From assembly GCA_903813345.2 (NCBI GenBank), contig CAIIXF020000003.1, positions 26,553,248 to 26,617,247 on the forward strand: a stretch of DNA of 64,000 nucleotides, read 5' to 3'. The translations under genes and the position numbers were made by a program. The notes under the pieces are model-generated. The model made no database searches. It saw only the letters and a list, made by a program, of their open reading frames with translations, and was not told the origin of the DNA. Each line of letters starts with the position of its first letter. Positions within the stretch are counted from its first letter, which is position 1. Origin of the DNA: Owenia fusiformis. Its lineage: Eukaryota > Annelida > Polychaeta > Sabellida > Oweniidae. Positions 48,757 through 59,289 of the stretch are shown here, piece by piece.

Positions 48757-51700
48757 ATGATGTCGTCTTCTGGATCAACGCCCCCTCTATCGTCGCCAGT
48801 GCCCAACAACAATCACATCTATAAAATATCGGGGGTACCTTTCCCGGCAACACCCACCCGCTACACGGCCCCAGTTCATATCGATGTGGGTGGCACCATC
48901 TATACCTCGTCATTAGAAACACTTACAAAGTAAGATTTGTTGTATTGCTACCTTTATCTTTATATTTTATCTTGGAAATACTGTAAAAATCATGATCGCT
49001 AACTTATATTATAAACCATTGTCTCGGGTAGAGGCATTCATTCTTACCATAGGAAAAAGACGAGTAAACTTTGAAGATTCTCAAAGAGGCGTTTCATATT
49101 TTCAAGACCAATGGAATATTTCATTGAAAAAACGTATATTTTGTAATAATTTTGTCAGTTGCCTCGCTTGCATCATGCCTTGATACGCCGCTGCTACCAT
49201 ATTAAAAAAATTGACTTTATCTCAAAAGAGACCTTTCAATAACTATTTTATCAAATTTGTAAATCAAGGACAAAGGCCATCATTCATAAACACATAAAGA
49301 TGTACGTGATAAGTGCTACCCTTTCTAGCATTTGTGAATTCAACCACCGGCTGTCGGCTGACGCTATTGACCGCTATTGTAGGGCAGACTGAATAGTATA
49401 CAGGAACAATTCATATTTTAATGAGTTGGCCATAAAAATAGACGGTAATCGATCGATTATCGATCAGGCGGCAGTTGAATTCGCGAATGCTACCAGACTC
49501 TTGTCGGCTGTCGGTTGATGGTTTAACCTATTATCTAATGGCAAACTCTTAGATAATACGGTGATAGTGACAGATGCTTTTTATATTTAAATGAGTTGGC
49601 CATAAAATAGTAGGTGAAACCGTCAACCGGCAGTTGAATTCGCAAATGTTACCTTTGTGGGTCATCAGGGCATACGAGACTGTCTGAAATGGTAACAGCA
49701 AATCTTGCAAAAATAAACATGTCTTATTTGGTTCAGTTTTATTTAAATGGCTATCCAGTTCTATAAATTACTTGGTTGGTCTCAGTCAGATTTTATCATT
49801 CGATATTTCCACATCACATTTTTATCCCAAGGCGTAACTAGGAGAACATAATTTATCTAAAGCATTTTGAAAGAAAAGATCCATTACCATGGCAACCTAA
49901 CCCAGAGCAATAATTTATAAGCTTCTTTGATTAGTGAAAAAGCGTTTGAAGAAATAATAGACATTTTGCCATTGGCATTTTATACTTCCAAACGAATGCA
50001 AGGACTGTTTCAGATATAGACACCCTATGGTCATATATACATCCAGCATGAGATCGCTTGTAACCTCTACGAACGGAATATCCCATATCATCATCTTAAT
50101 TCCATTATTAAAAATCATCCTTGGCCTGTAGGTCGATGGATTCGCAAAATAAATGTATCATCGGACCTTAAGGGTTTTAGGGTTAGACGGAGCCAGGTGG
50201 GACGTACAAGGGTTCCCCGAAGTTCATGTCCGGTTATTCCTATTTGTTCGCATCTCATGGGCCAAAGTGAATATTATGCTAACAATGCCGCATAGTTTAA
50301 TTGTCTTATTAAAAGTGAACGGTCGCCTGTGACTGTTAAACTAGAAATGTTTGCTCGGTGACATTATTTTCTTGAAATTAATAAAAAATTTCTGGTTCAT
50401 TTGATCCTTGAATTGTCGTCCCCACTCAACTCCTGATCATCTGTCTAAATAAGGTCAAGTAAACTTCGCGAATTTCTCCTTTTTTGGGAAAATCTTGATT
50501 TCATAAAACAAACAGATGGCTTGCAAATTTCTCGTTCTAACGACATTATTTCATAAACAGATACTCCACAAATTTCAATATGCAGGATGTCTATAAAGTT
50601 GCTACATTACAATACAAAGTGTTAATAGGCTTTGAGGACACCCTGTACAGTGATTTTACCTGGAACGAAGAAATCCAGAGCATATGTAAAAGTGTTGACA
50701 TGCTGAATATGTATGATGATATAAAAAATGTAAAGATTTAAAAAAATTGTGAATCAAATGAAAGGATAATTAATGAAATTACATGAAACTCAATGGTTGG
50801 AGACAATTAGAGAAAAAAGAAAATTGACTTTTTATAAGAGCTTTAAATTATCTTTTCAAAGGTCTGAATATTTATTTTGTAATTTTTTGAGTAGAAAACA
50901 AAGATCTGTTTTAGCTAAATTTCGATCTGGCACTTTACCTTTAGAGATTGAAACGGGTAGGTGGCAGAATATACCAAGTCAAGAGAGATATTGTAGGCAA
51001 TGTAAGAATGAAATAGGTGATGAGTTTCATTTTTTATTCAAGTGTAAAGTTAATCATAAATTAAGAGAGGAAATGTTTTGTAAAGTAAAAGGTATATATG
51101 ATCTATTTGAGTCTTGTGATAATGAAAAGAAAACAATGTACTTATTGAATTCTAAATCACTCTGTAAATATGTTTCAAATTTTTTGCTTTTGTCTTTGGA
51201 GGCTAAAGATAGATTAAAGTAAGTGTTAATTCTGACTTATCTGCTTATAATATGATTGTAATTGTGTCTCATAAGCCTTTGGAGGCTGGCCGTATAATTA
51301 CGGGTGACACTGTAATAAATAAATAAATAAGTATACCTTTATTTTTTGTTGTATCTTCAAAGTTGAACAATCGCCTACTTTATATTTACTATTTCATGGG
51401 GCATTTTGGTCATATTTCGGTAAAAATAGTTTAATCTTGTATTGGTTAAAATTAACCTTGATTAAATACTCTGAGCAATGAGAAATAAATCCGTTTATTG
51501 CATGAATTAACAGACACCAAATTTAAGGAATTTATTATACACTTATTTATCTATCAGAAAAAGCTTAGACTTATCCTAATTTCCTCAATAAAAAGTAGAA
51601 CAAGCAAGATTTGCACGGATTCCTTTCAGAACTTGACCCTTGCTTCTTCCTACTTGGACCTTGTTCTAGACATGCATGCTGAGCTTATATACATGTTATA

Positions 51701-53591
51701 AGGCAGCCATTTTGAAAAGTTGGCCCTCCTGAAATCTTTTAATCGCTTTTCGCAAGGTTTGGGGGGATTCCATAAAGAATGTTCCCAGAAATATGAACAT
51801 CTACATGAAGATCTATTTTGTTTTGAAGACTGCTGTTTTGGAATTAGAAAACAATATTTATCACCGTGTATCTATGTTTCTCGTTTTAAGACTTCTGACA
51901 TAGACGTAATTTGACACGAGGACATTGAATCAAGTGACCTCGAGATATATTTAGCATTATGGATCAATTTTGTTTAAATGCCATGTTGCTCATTTTGACC
52001 ATGTCATATAAATTATTTCACTTTTTGCCAAATAATTTTCACAAACCATAACAAGGATTGAAACACCCGGAGTATGATTCTGACTTAAACCTTATTTGCA
52101 CTTGGAAATATCGGAAGAAAATGTGTAATGTCAAGGCATGCTTACGTGTATATTTTATTTGTATATTTTATTTGTATATTAACTGAGGCAAGCAACTACT
52201 TTTTAGTGTGAGAGTATACGTTAGAAGCCATGCAGTCGGAAATGCTATTGTCATTTAGGCTATTTTTCTTAACTAATGGAAAATATTGCCGATGGTGTTT
52301 TGAAGGAATTACATTCTGATGATGATGATGGCAATGTGTTATTTGAGGCTGGATTTGCCCTGGGTGCAAGATTATCACAAATACCAGACACAAAATCTCG
52401 TTTTTCTTTGAATATTTTCCTTTTGGCTAAAATGCCAGGTCTTATATGTTGCCCTGCGGTTTATGTAATCAATCGATTATACCAAGAGTGAGTTGTAGGA
52501 ATAGAATCTGCCCAAAGGCCTAAAGCTCAAAGACTTTAATGAATCAAGCTGTATCAAAGAACGTTTGTGAAATAAAGAATTGACTTGAGAAATTGCCAGA
52601 CCAAAACCTAAAATCAGGCGCACCGACACCACTCTTTGACCAGTTAAAAAGAATAGTTTGGGTATGGGTTGCCAACTGTGCCTATGTATCTTCGAGTTGT
52701 GAAAGAGCGTTGTTAAGATGAACGTTATTCGTTATGGTGCTCGAATTAAACCGACGTTTCGTTTTATACATTTGTTGAAGTTGACCTAAACCAACGGACG
52801 TCTAATATTAAGTCTAATCTATAAAAGGCTAGACTAAACTTAAAACGTCTTTTGATCTTTAATGTAAATACTCTTGTTACTTTGAAACTATCGTTGATAA
52901 CCTATGACATGACTAATTTTAAAATGTTCCATTTCATTCCAGGTATCCGGAGTCGAAGCTTGGAAAGATGTTCAACGGAAGCATCCCAATTGTCCTTGAC
53001 AGTCTCAAACAGCACTACTTCATCGACAGAGATGGTGAGATCTTCCGCTATATTCTCAACTATGTGCGAACCTCAGAACTTCTTCTTCCAGACCCGTTCC
53101 CACACCTCGACATGTTACTTTACGAGGCCAAGTTTTATGATATACCCGATATGATCCGAGATATCGAGAATTTGTCCAACAAACGTAAATCAGGGCATAA
53201 GAAATATAAAGATGGCAGTGTGGCAGAATGCTGCGATTGTGTCGCAGTGAACGTCACTCCCGACCTCGGAGAACGTGTTTGTATCAGCGCCGAGCGTCCT
53301 CTGGTGGAAGAGATTTTCCCAGAATTGAACTCCGCTCTCATGGACTCTAGAAATACGGGATATAATCTTGATAGCCGATACGTCATTAGGTTCCCTGTGA
53401 ATGGATTCTGTAACCTGAATTCCTTGCAAGTTATGCAACGCTTGTTGCAGCATGGCTTTGATGTGGTCGCCTCTAACGGAGGATCGGGAGAAGGACAACA
53501 ATTCAGTGAATATTTATTTTGTAGGAAAGGGGGCGCTGCAACAATAATCAGTAATTCAAACGATAGAAGTAGCCCAATAAGGTCAAATTGA
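48757..53591 (+). CDS. KCTD1/KCTD15-family BTB protein, two exons
   Basis: Exons 48757-48929 and 52943-53591 join (phase 2) to 273 residues. After a Ser/Pro-rich N terminus of about 38 residues comes the BTB/POZ (T1-like) domain: [20 protein letters not shown], then [20 protein letters not shown] and [15 protein letters not shown], nearly identical to vertebrate KCTD1 and KCTD15. The C-terminal domain follows, with [32 protein letters not shown] and GQQFSEYLF. The intron after TLTK splits the BTB domain. In vertebrates these proteins form oligomers and repress AP-2 transcription factors; KCTD15 limits neural-crest formation. Conservation suggests the same partner here, by inference. The C terminus ends SSPIRSN and lacks the acidic IKQEP-type tail I recall for the vertebrate proteins. 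The start could be either of two adjacent Met codons. Confidence 0.94.
49318..49650. repeat. Inverted/direct repeat cluster (foldback MITE-like) in the KCTD intron
   Basis: AGCATTTGTGAATTCAACCA at about 49329 is the inverse of GCAGTTGAATTCGCGAATGC at about 49470 and of GGCAGTTGAATTCGCAAATG at about 49629. ATGAGTTGGCCATAAAA is repeated directly at about 49420 and 49590. The two right-hand copies suggest partial duplication of a foldback element. Confidence 0.65.
50590..51335 (+). mobile_element. 3' end of a second LINE, different family, in the KCTD intron
   Basis: An open frame (50773-51222) gives [19 protein letters not shown], a C-terminal zinc-finger-like motif of APE-type LINE ORF2 proteins, preceded by a decayed upstream stretch with stops from about 50590. 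The copy ends in TAATAAATAAATAAATAAG (about 51315). The 3' UTR and tail differ from the 5.56-9.19-kb element, so it is another family. Severely 5'-truncated. Confidence 0.85.
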
Positions 53592-54594
53592 ATTCAATGA
53601 AATCATACCATTTGAAATGATGACCGGTTAAGCATTGCTGGCTCTGAAGGTGTGATTGTCTGAGGAATAGCCAACTTTGCACATACTAAGACCCCGGGCT
53701 AAGACTATGAGAGAACGAACACAATTAACAATTACTTTTATTTATAGTGATCAAGAAACAGCTAGAACACTCATAAACTCGTCCATCTTGACAGTACATG
53801 CTCAAGTCGCCAGTGAATAAGGTCTTAAAACCAAGTTCATTAAGAGTAGTTAAATGTGCAAAAGCAGGGACCATATTTGGAAAAGGTCGGGTTTTTCAGA
53901 AATTGGAGTTGCGCGGCAAGTAATTGCGTGGCCAAAGGCCGCGCATCTGAGGAGACGAGGGGGTGTTCAGGGAATCTGTACACCTGAAGTTTTTGTTAAC
54001 AAGGAGGATTGGCTCCCAGGGTTCCAACTCGATATTCTGCCACGTTGTCGTCGATCAAGGTCAAGGTCAAAATCAATTTGGAACCCTTGGTGTCATTCCT
54101 CATTGTGGTCAACAAGCGAGAAAATTTGTAAGTTTGTAATCAAAGTATGGAGTATGAACTGAAATTAGGAAATCATCTTATAGTAAAGTGTCTAAGCAAT
54201 GTCTACAAGAATGTAGTACATATTAGGCTTACTTTTATTACTAAATGTACATACAAAGTATGCGTATATAAATAATAAAAATGATATATTTACATGATTG
54301 TGCGTGTTTCACTTTACATTCACGGACAATTTAGTCATATTTTTGAAAAACAGGTTTCAATCATCGTCGTATTTGAAGGTATATTTTGGTGACCAAAATC
54401 GCCATCTTTTGAAGTCTAGTCCAATTATTATATGACTTTGTACATGATCTAGAGTGATTGTTCACAGCATTTGTATATTTATTCCTAGAGCACATGGCTC
54501 TAACCAGAAACTAAAATAAGAAGAGGCAATAATTAATAGGCTTGACAAACTACACATAGCCTGTGCACAGAAGCTGTACAATAAAACCTGACTT
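53592..54594. other. No gene recognised
   Basis: This covers the KCTD 3' UTR and a spacer. An open frame at 53854-54162 has no recognisable similarity and no splice context, so I do not call it. Confidence 0.5.
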
Positions 54595-54660
54595 AGTGAG
54601 CACCTCCCTCTAGTGAGCACCTCCCTCTAGTGAGCACCTCCCTCTAGTGAACACCTGTGT
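54595..54660. repeat. 17-bp tandem triplet, part of a dispersed AGTGAGCACC repeat
   Basis: AGTGAGCACCTCCCTCT is repeated at 54595, 54612 and 54629, with a decayed fourth copy. A related stretch in inverse orientation lies at about 57345-57512 (TAGGTGTTCATTACAGAGAG, ACTAGAGACGGGTGTTCATT). Confidence 0.85.
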
Positions 54661-54686
54661 CTCTGCTAGTGGATGCCCTTCTCTCT

Positions 54687-54764
54687 TACCCTGCGTGCAG
54701 AGTCTAGTTAAACTACAGACGATGCTCTCTTTTAAGAAGTGAAGTCAAACGAATGCAAAGGGTA
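54687..54764. mobile_element. 78-bp MITE with 9-bp target duplication (copy A)
   Basis: The element opens TACCCTGCGTGCAG and closes CGAATGCAAAGGGTA, imperfect inverted repeats. CTTCTCTCT precedes (54678-54686) and follows (54765-54773) it exactly. A second copy in opposite orientation is at 58387-58459. No coding capacity. Confidence 0.9.
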
Positions 54765-55238
54765 CTTCTCTCTTTTACTCTCTCGGAAAATGATATTCAA
54801 ATCCAATCTTAGATCTCTGAGGATGAAGAAAATCAATTCTTTTCTTTTTCTCGTAAAATGATTAATAATCACAATGGTTGTTATACTGAGATAATTTCAG
54901 TTATCTTTGAGTGGTTATCTGATATGGTACAGATCCACATACTTATATTAATGATATCTTAACAATCAACCAAAGTCCAGCAACAAAACATAGGTTCATT
55001 CAGTCGAGTTATACTATTGTTTTAATGTAATATGAAAAGATATGTATATACTTTATATTGGTCTTACTCATCAGCTAGTGAATCATGTTATTGACCAACC
55101 GTGGGAAAATAAGCAAGATATAAGCATATAAAGGTTTATATTAAAAAAATAAAAACGGAATAAAGTGAATATTATCATACGTTATACCTTATTGGGAGAA
55201 GAATTTGGGTTTGAGAAGCTGAAGGAATTCAACATAAA

Positions 55239-56929
55239 ATGGCACCAAGGGAAGGAGACCCGACTAACCCTAAAGCACAGCAGTCTTCGGAACAAACAAC
55301 GCCTGGATATAATCCCTCTGATCAACAACAGTACCCTCAAGGAGGCCCATTTGGACAGTACGAAGCACCTGCACAATTTGGGGACTATCCCGCACCGCCG
55401 CAAACACCAGGGGGTGTGACACAAAATACCAACCCTCCCGAGGGAACAACGATTGACATTTCTGACAACAGTCCGTCAGGCGTAACGTTTCAAGCAACAC
55501 GAGAAGAGGTGATCACAACGAGATCGTTATCCACTGATCAGGTGGATCCCGTTTCTAAAACAAAGGAGGCATTTGACACTGAATATATGAAGAGTGTCCC
55601 AGCTTTGTTTAAATATTTTGAACTGGTAGGTTTTGGCATGATTACGTTCAAATATAATTGAAACGATTGAGATGTAAAGAAATTAAGGGTCTCGTCAAGA
55701 AAAAAGGAAAAAACACTTAACTAAAAATACAGGGGTTTTAATCCATTAATATACAGTCCATATACAATTTCTATGTCTTTGATCCAAATCTTGTTAGCAC
55801 AGATTATATTGGATAATAATTCTGTCTTCAAATTTGTTTTCCAGTTTTTTACCCTCCTGGCCTTCATCATCGTTGAGAGCTCTGATGAATCCAAATTGAT
55901 ATGGTGTGCAAATGTAACGCATTACATCCACTCGCTACGCTTCTTCAAGTTTGTTACCCTCTCTTTCTGGTTCGTCTGTATAGCGATATTCATCGTGCAC
56001 ACATTTAGCTTGTTCAGCCTACACTGGAGGCTCCAGCCTCTCGCTACAAGCCTTAATGTAAGTTTTTTTGTTTTTGAATCGGTCTTGTGATTTACCATAA
56101 TGAATGTAACGTAAATCTCTTTAGAATAGCTTGATTGTATTCCAGATATTGTTTTTTTTCTTCCAGGAGTTGATTGTCCATGGCATCTATTGCTTCATCT
56201 ACCTGATTGCAGCATCCGTTTTTGCAGGTTCCAACCGAGGATACAACTGCGCCTCGGGAGCGTTCAACGGTGCATGTGTACGTTTCCTTTGTCGCATATT
56301 TGCCTTATTTCTAAACCAAATTTTTGTCACCCATCATTTTATCATTATCTTGCAATTGAGCTGTCTCTGATATTTTGATGTGGATTATATTAAGCATATG
56401 GGACGTTTTAAATAATTTACTCTTAAACATTGATGGATCATCCAACTGTTTCTTTAAATATGTTCTTCAATTTTTTTCATTTGAATTCTCCAAAAAGATA
56501 ACGATTTCTCACTCAATGTTATGCTACACTGTATATCATTTATATAATCATTTTAATTTATTCAAAATTAAGCTAATTGGCAAAAGATGTTTTCGTTTAA
56601 ACTATCAATTTCAATTTCAGGTATTCGGTTTTTTCACATTCTTCACGTTGCTAGGAGACACTCTTTATTGGGCGAGGATCGTACTGTTGGAGAAGGGAAT
56701 ATTAATGGGAGATCCAAGCATCCACATTTTGGCAATGCCGCCTGTATTCTTCCGCCAAAATAGTCCAACGGCGAATTCCGCGCCATTTCATAATATAGAG
56801 GCGCCATCAGCGGGCCATTCCGAGTTACAACCTGGGAGTAAGGGTGGTTACAATATGTCACAAGAAAGTTTTCATTCAACCAATCCAGTGAATGTTTCGA
56901 TGGAACAATCAGAAAAGACAAACAATTAG
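55239..56929 (+). CDS. MARVEL-domain tetraspan membrane protein (CMTM/MAL/plasmolipin-like), four exons
   Basis: Exons 55239-55625, 55845-56057, 56167-56277 and 56621-56929, all phase 0, join to 339 residues. The cytosolic N terminus (about 1-120) is rich in Pro, Gln and Gly (SDQQQYPQGGPFGQYEAP). Four hydrophobic segments follow: about 125-145 (FELFFTLLAFIIV), 165-190 (FKFVTLSFWFVCIAIFIVHT), 202-222 (LIVHGIYCFIYLIAASVFA) and 238-258 (VFGFFTFFTLLGDTLYWAR). The last transmembrane helix ends in the LLGDTLYWAR pattern common in MARVEL proteins. The C-terminal tail of about 80 residues is polar. MARVEL proteins act in membrane apposition and vesicle traffic; the subfamily is not settled. The start has good context (AAAATGG), with stops upstream. 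Confidence 0.87.
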
Positions 56930-58310
56930 CAATTATGCAATACCAAAAATTATCTGGAAGAAACTTAGAATTATCGAAGAGACGATTGTAGATCAAGAGT
57001 ATGCTTTATAATATATATTATACAATATATACTATGTATATTATGTAAATACATATACAAAGTAAACAAGACATTAACATGCAAAATTTCAAAATACCTG
57101 CCATTTGTTGCATTTGTTACAGACGCAGACCGCCGAACACTAACCGCCGTCCACAAAATGTATTTCAAGATCTATAGTGTTAATTTCTAAGTCACCACCA
57201 GAAGTGATGACATTTTGAAAACTACATAAGGGGGGGGGGGCGAAGTCAAGCCTGGAAAGGGGCAGGTGTGTTCTGACCGAATATAAACAATTATAGTACT
57301 GCATACCATTTTTTATTTTAATTTCCATGCTTTATACAGTGAAACCTTTGTGTTTTGAAAATTTGTTTGCCGAGAAAATGTTCAGTGTTCGTAGGTGTTC
57401 ATTACAGAGAGGGTAATTTATAGAGAAGTCAATAGCAAATGTGCGAAGGAAGGATGTCCACTAGAGACGGGTGTTCATTAAGAGAAATATTCACGACAGA
57501 TTTTACTGTACTAGTTAAAATACTCTAGGAAAAATTTGGTTGATGCGAATATGAAACGGCGAGTGAAGCCAGCGCGAAAAATTGAAGGTGTCGAAATTTT
57601 GATGTGTGGGTGTTCAAAATCTTAACTTTGGTGTTCAAAAGCACAAATTAGGTGTTATACCTTGGTACAGTTGAGGTCACGCGTTTTCAGGTTGACAGGA
57701 CTGAGAAGTGTAAAAAATTGTGAAAGATAGCTACCATATCAGATGCCTATAGTTCAAACAATAGGGAGTTTAAGCTTGCGATGTTTTTCACAACGTAACC
57801 GTGAACTACATGCATTTGTATATGGGTGATTGATACGTATAGGTTGCCGTTCTATATTGTTGTTGCTGCATTTGTTGTTAATTTGTATCAATTTCCAAAT
57901 AAACTATCGCGATTCAATTTGAAAGCTACACAATAGGCTAGAGTATAACAACACCAGGGACTCTAAATGACAATAAATTGCTTAGTAATATTGATCAAGT
58001 AGAATAGGTTCACATTGATATTCCAACCCACTTAGTTAGATTAATGACACCTTCCAACAATTTTATCAATTTAACTCCTCTAAGTGGAAAAAATTATTTT
58101 TCATAAAATCCTTATTCTAATTCAAGAACTGACATTCAAATTGTTTTCTATGAATAAATTTCGATGAAACAACATCTAGTAAGAATTTATCAATACCAGT
58201 TCATTTAATTGTTAAAGATACGTGAGCTCAATAAAAACAGATCACATAGGAAATCACATTTACAAGAGTAAGACATTTCATTATCCCCGGATAACTATGA
58301 ACTACATACA
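56930..58310. other. Spacer; MARVEL gene 3' UTR and dispersed repeat
   Basis: AATAAA at about 57898 could end the MARVEL transcript. A poly-G run lies at 57230-57240. The stretch 57345-57512 is the inverse relative of the AGTGAGCACC repeat at 54595. No other gene seen. Confidence 0.5.
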
Positions 58311-58386
58311 ATGAATGGAAACGTTAGTTCAGTTTCAGCTAATGTTTGCAATGATACAACAAATGATAGCACTGTCGAAGTATAGT

Positions 58387-58459
58387 TACCCTTTGCATTC
58401 GTTTGACTTCACTTCTTAAAAGAGAGCTTCGAGTTTAACTAGACTCTGCACGCAGGGTA
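58387..58459. mobile_element. 73-bp MITE with 9-bp target duplication (copy B)
   Basis: It opens TACCCTTTGCATTCGTTTGA and closes CTGCACGCAGGGTA, the reverse complement of copy A at 54687. AAGTATAGT flanks both sides (58378-58386 and 58460-58468), so the insertion itself removed no sequence. Confidence 0.9.
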
Positions 58460-58757
58460 AAGTATAGTATACTGCAGACATGATTACATGTGGAAAGAGG
58501 ATGGGGAACATTGATAACTGTAAATAAAAATAAAAAGGTGCTTATCGTAATAACAGTGGTATGTGCAGGCATATACAATATTCCAGCATGGATAGATTCA
58601 TCATACCCATCTGAAGTAGCAGAAGCATGTTGTGGACTATATGTATATCCAAGATATAAATTCCAGAATGTTAAACTCTTTTATGTAATTTACTATGTCA
58701 TTGCTAATGCAGTCTTCCGATACACAGGACCATGGGTTTAGTATTGGTGTTGAACAT

Positions 58758-58965
58758 CAGGCCCGTAGCCAGGATTTGCCAAGGGGGGGTTCATTTTTCA
58801 AAAATTTCCAGGGGGGGTTCACATTTGACAATTTTGGCCCAAATATGGCTAAAATCACTTGAGAAGTGCTCAAAATGGTGAAAAACTGCATGATTTTGAA
58901 AGAATTTTTGGCCAGGGGGGGGGGGGTTCGCCCGAACCCTGCGAACCCCCCTGGCTACAGGCCTG
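58758..58965. mobile_element. 208-bp MITE (CAGGCC...GTAGCCAGG family) in the GPCR pseudogene
   Basis: The ends read CAGGCCCGTAGCCAGG and CCTGGCTACAGGCCTG. AACAT flanks both sides (58753-58757 and 58966-58970), a 5-bp duplication. G-runs with GGGGGTTC words mark both subterminal parts. Removing the element restores the LNIKMIK frame of GPCR loop 3, confirming the insertion point. Confidence 0.9.
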
Positions 58966-59289
58966 AACATTAAGATGATAAAGGCCTCAGAAAATAGCAA
59001 GTCACCGCCAACTCAAAGATAAAAAAAAAGAAGAAAAGAAATTCACAATTCAACTTATAGTGATTGTATTTACTATTTTACTTTGTTTTGTATCAGTTTT
59101 GTACAATGTGACAAATATTCTAAACACAATCCATGTTCACACAAAATTCAAAGTCATGAAAGATAGACATTTTTAAATATTTACTGAATATATTCTTCTT
59201 GCAAGCAATTCTGCCATAAATTTTCTAGTTTACTTTTTAATTGAAAAAACACTTAGAAACAAACTTGTGCAAATCTTAAAATGTTAGTA

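Larger units (their letters stand above)
58311..59287 (+). pseudogene. Rhodopsin-like peptide GPCR pseudogene broken by two MITEs
   Basis: An N terminus with three N-glycosylation sequons (MNGNVSSVSANVCNDTTNDS) starts at 58311. TM1-TM3 are missing. Homology resumes at about 58490 with TM4 (KVLIVITVVCAGIYNIPAW), extracellular loop 2, TM5 (FYVIYYVIANAVFRYTGPWV, then LVLVLNI in a shifted frame), loop 3 (KMIKASENSK), TM6 (LIVIVFTILLCFVSVLYNV) and TM7 (ILLASNSAINFLVYFLIEKT), ending at TAG 59285-59287. SAINFLVYF replaces NPxxY in the way common in FMRFamide-type receptors, the closest match I recognise. Lesions: loss of TM1-3, MITEs at 58387 and 58758, a frameshift in TM5, a stop and frameshift at a poly-A run in loop 3, and a stop before TM7. 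No introns in the recognised part. Confidence 0.78.

Noticed and set aside
53854-54162. Plus-strand 102-codon frame with a short Arg/Ser stretch
   Set aside because: No similarity I can name, no upstream promoter or splice signals, directly in the KCTD 3' region.
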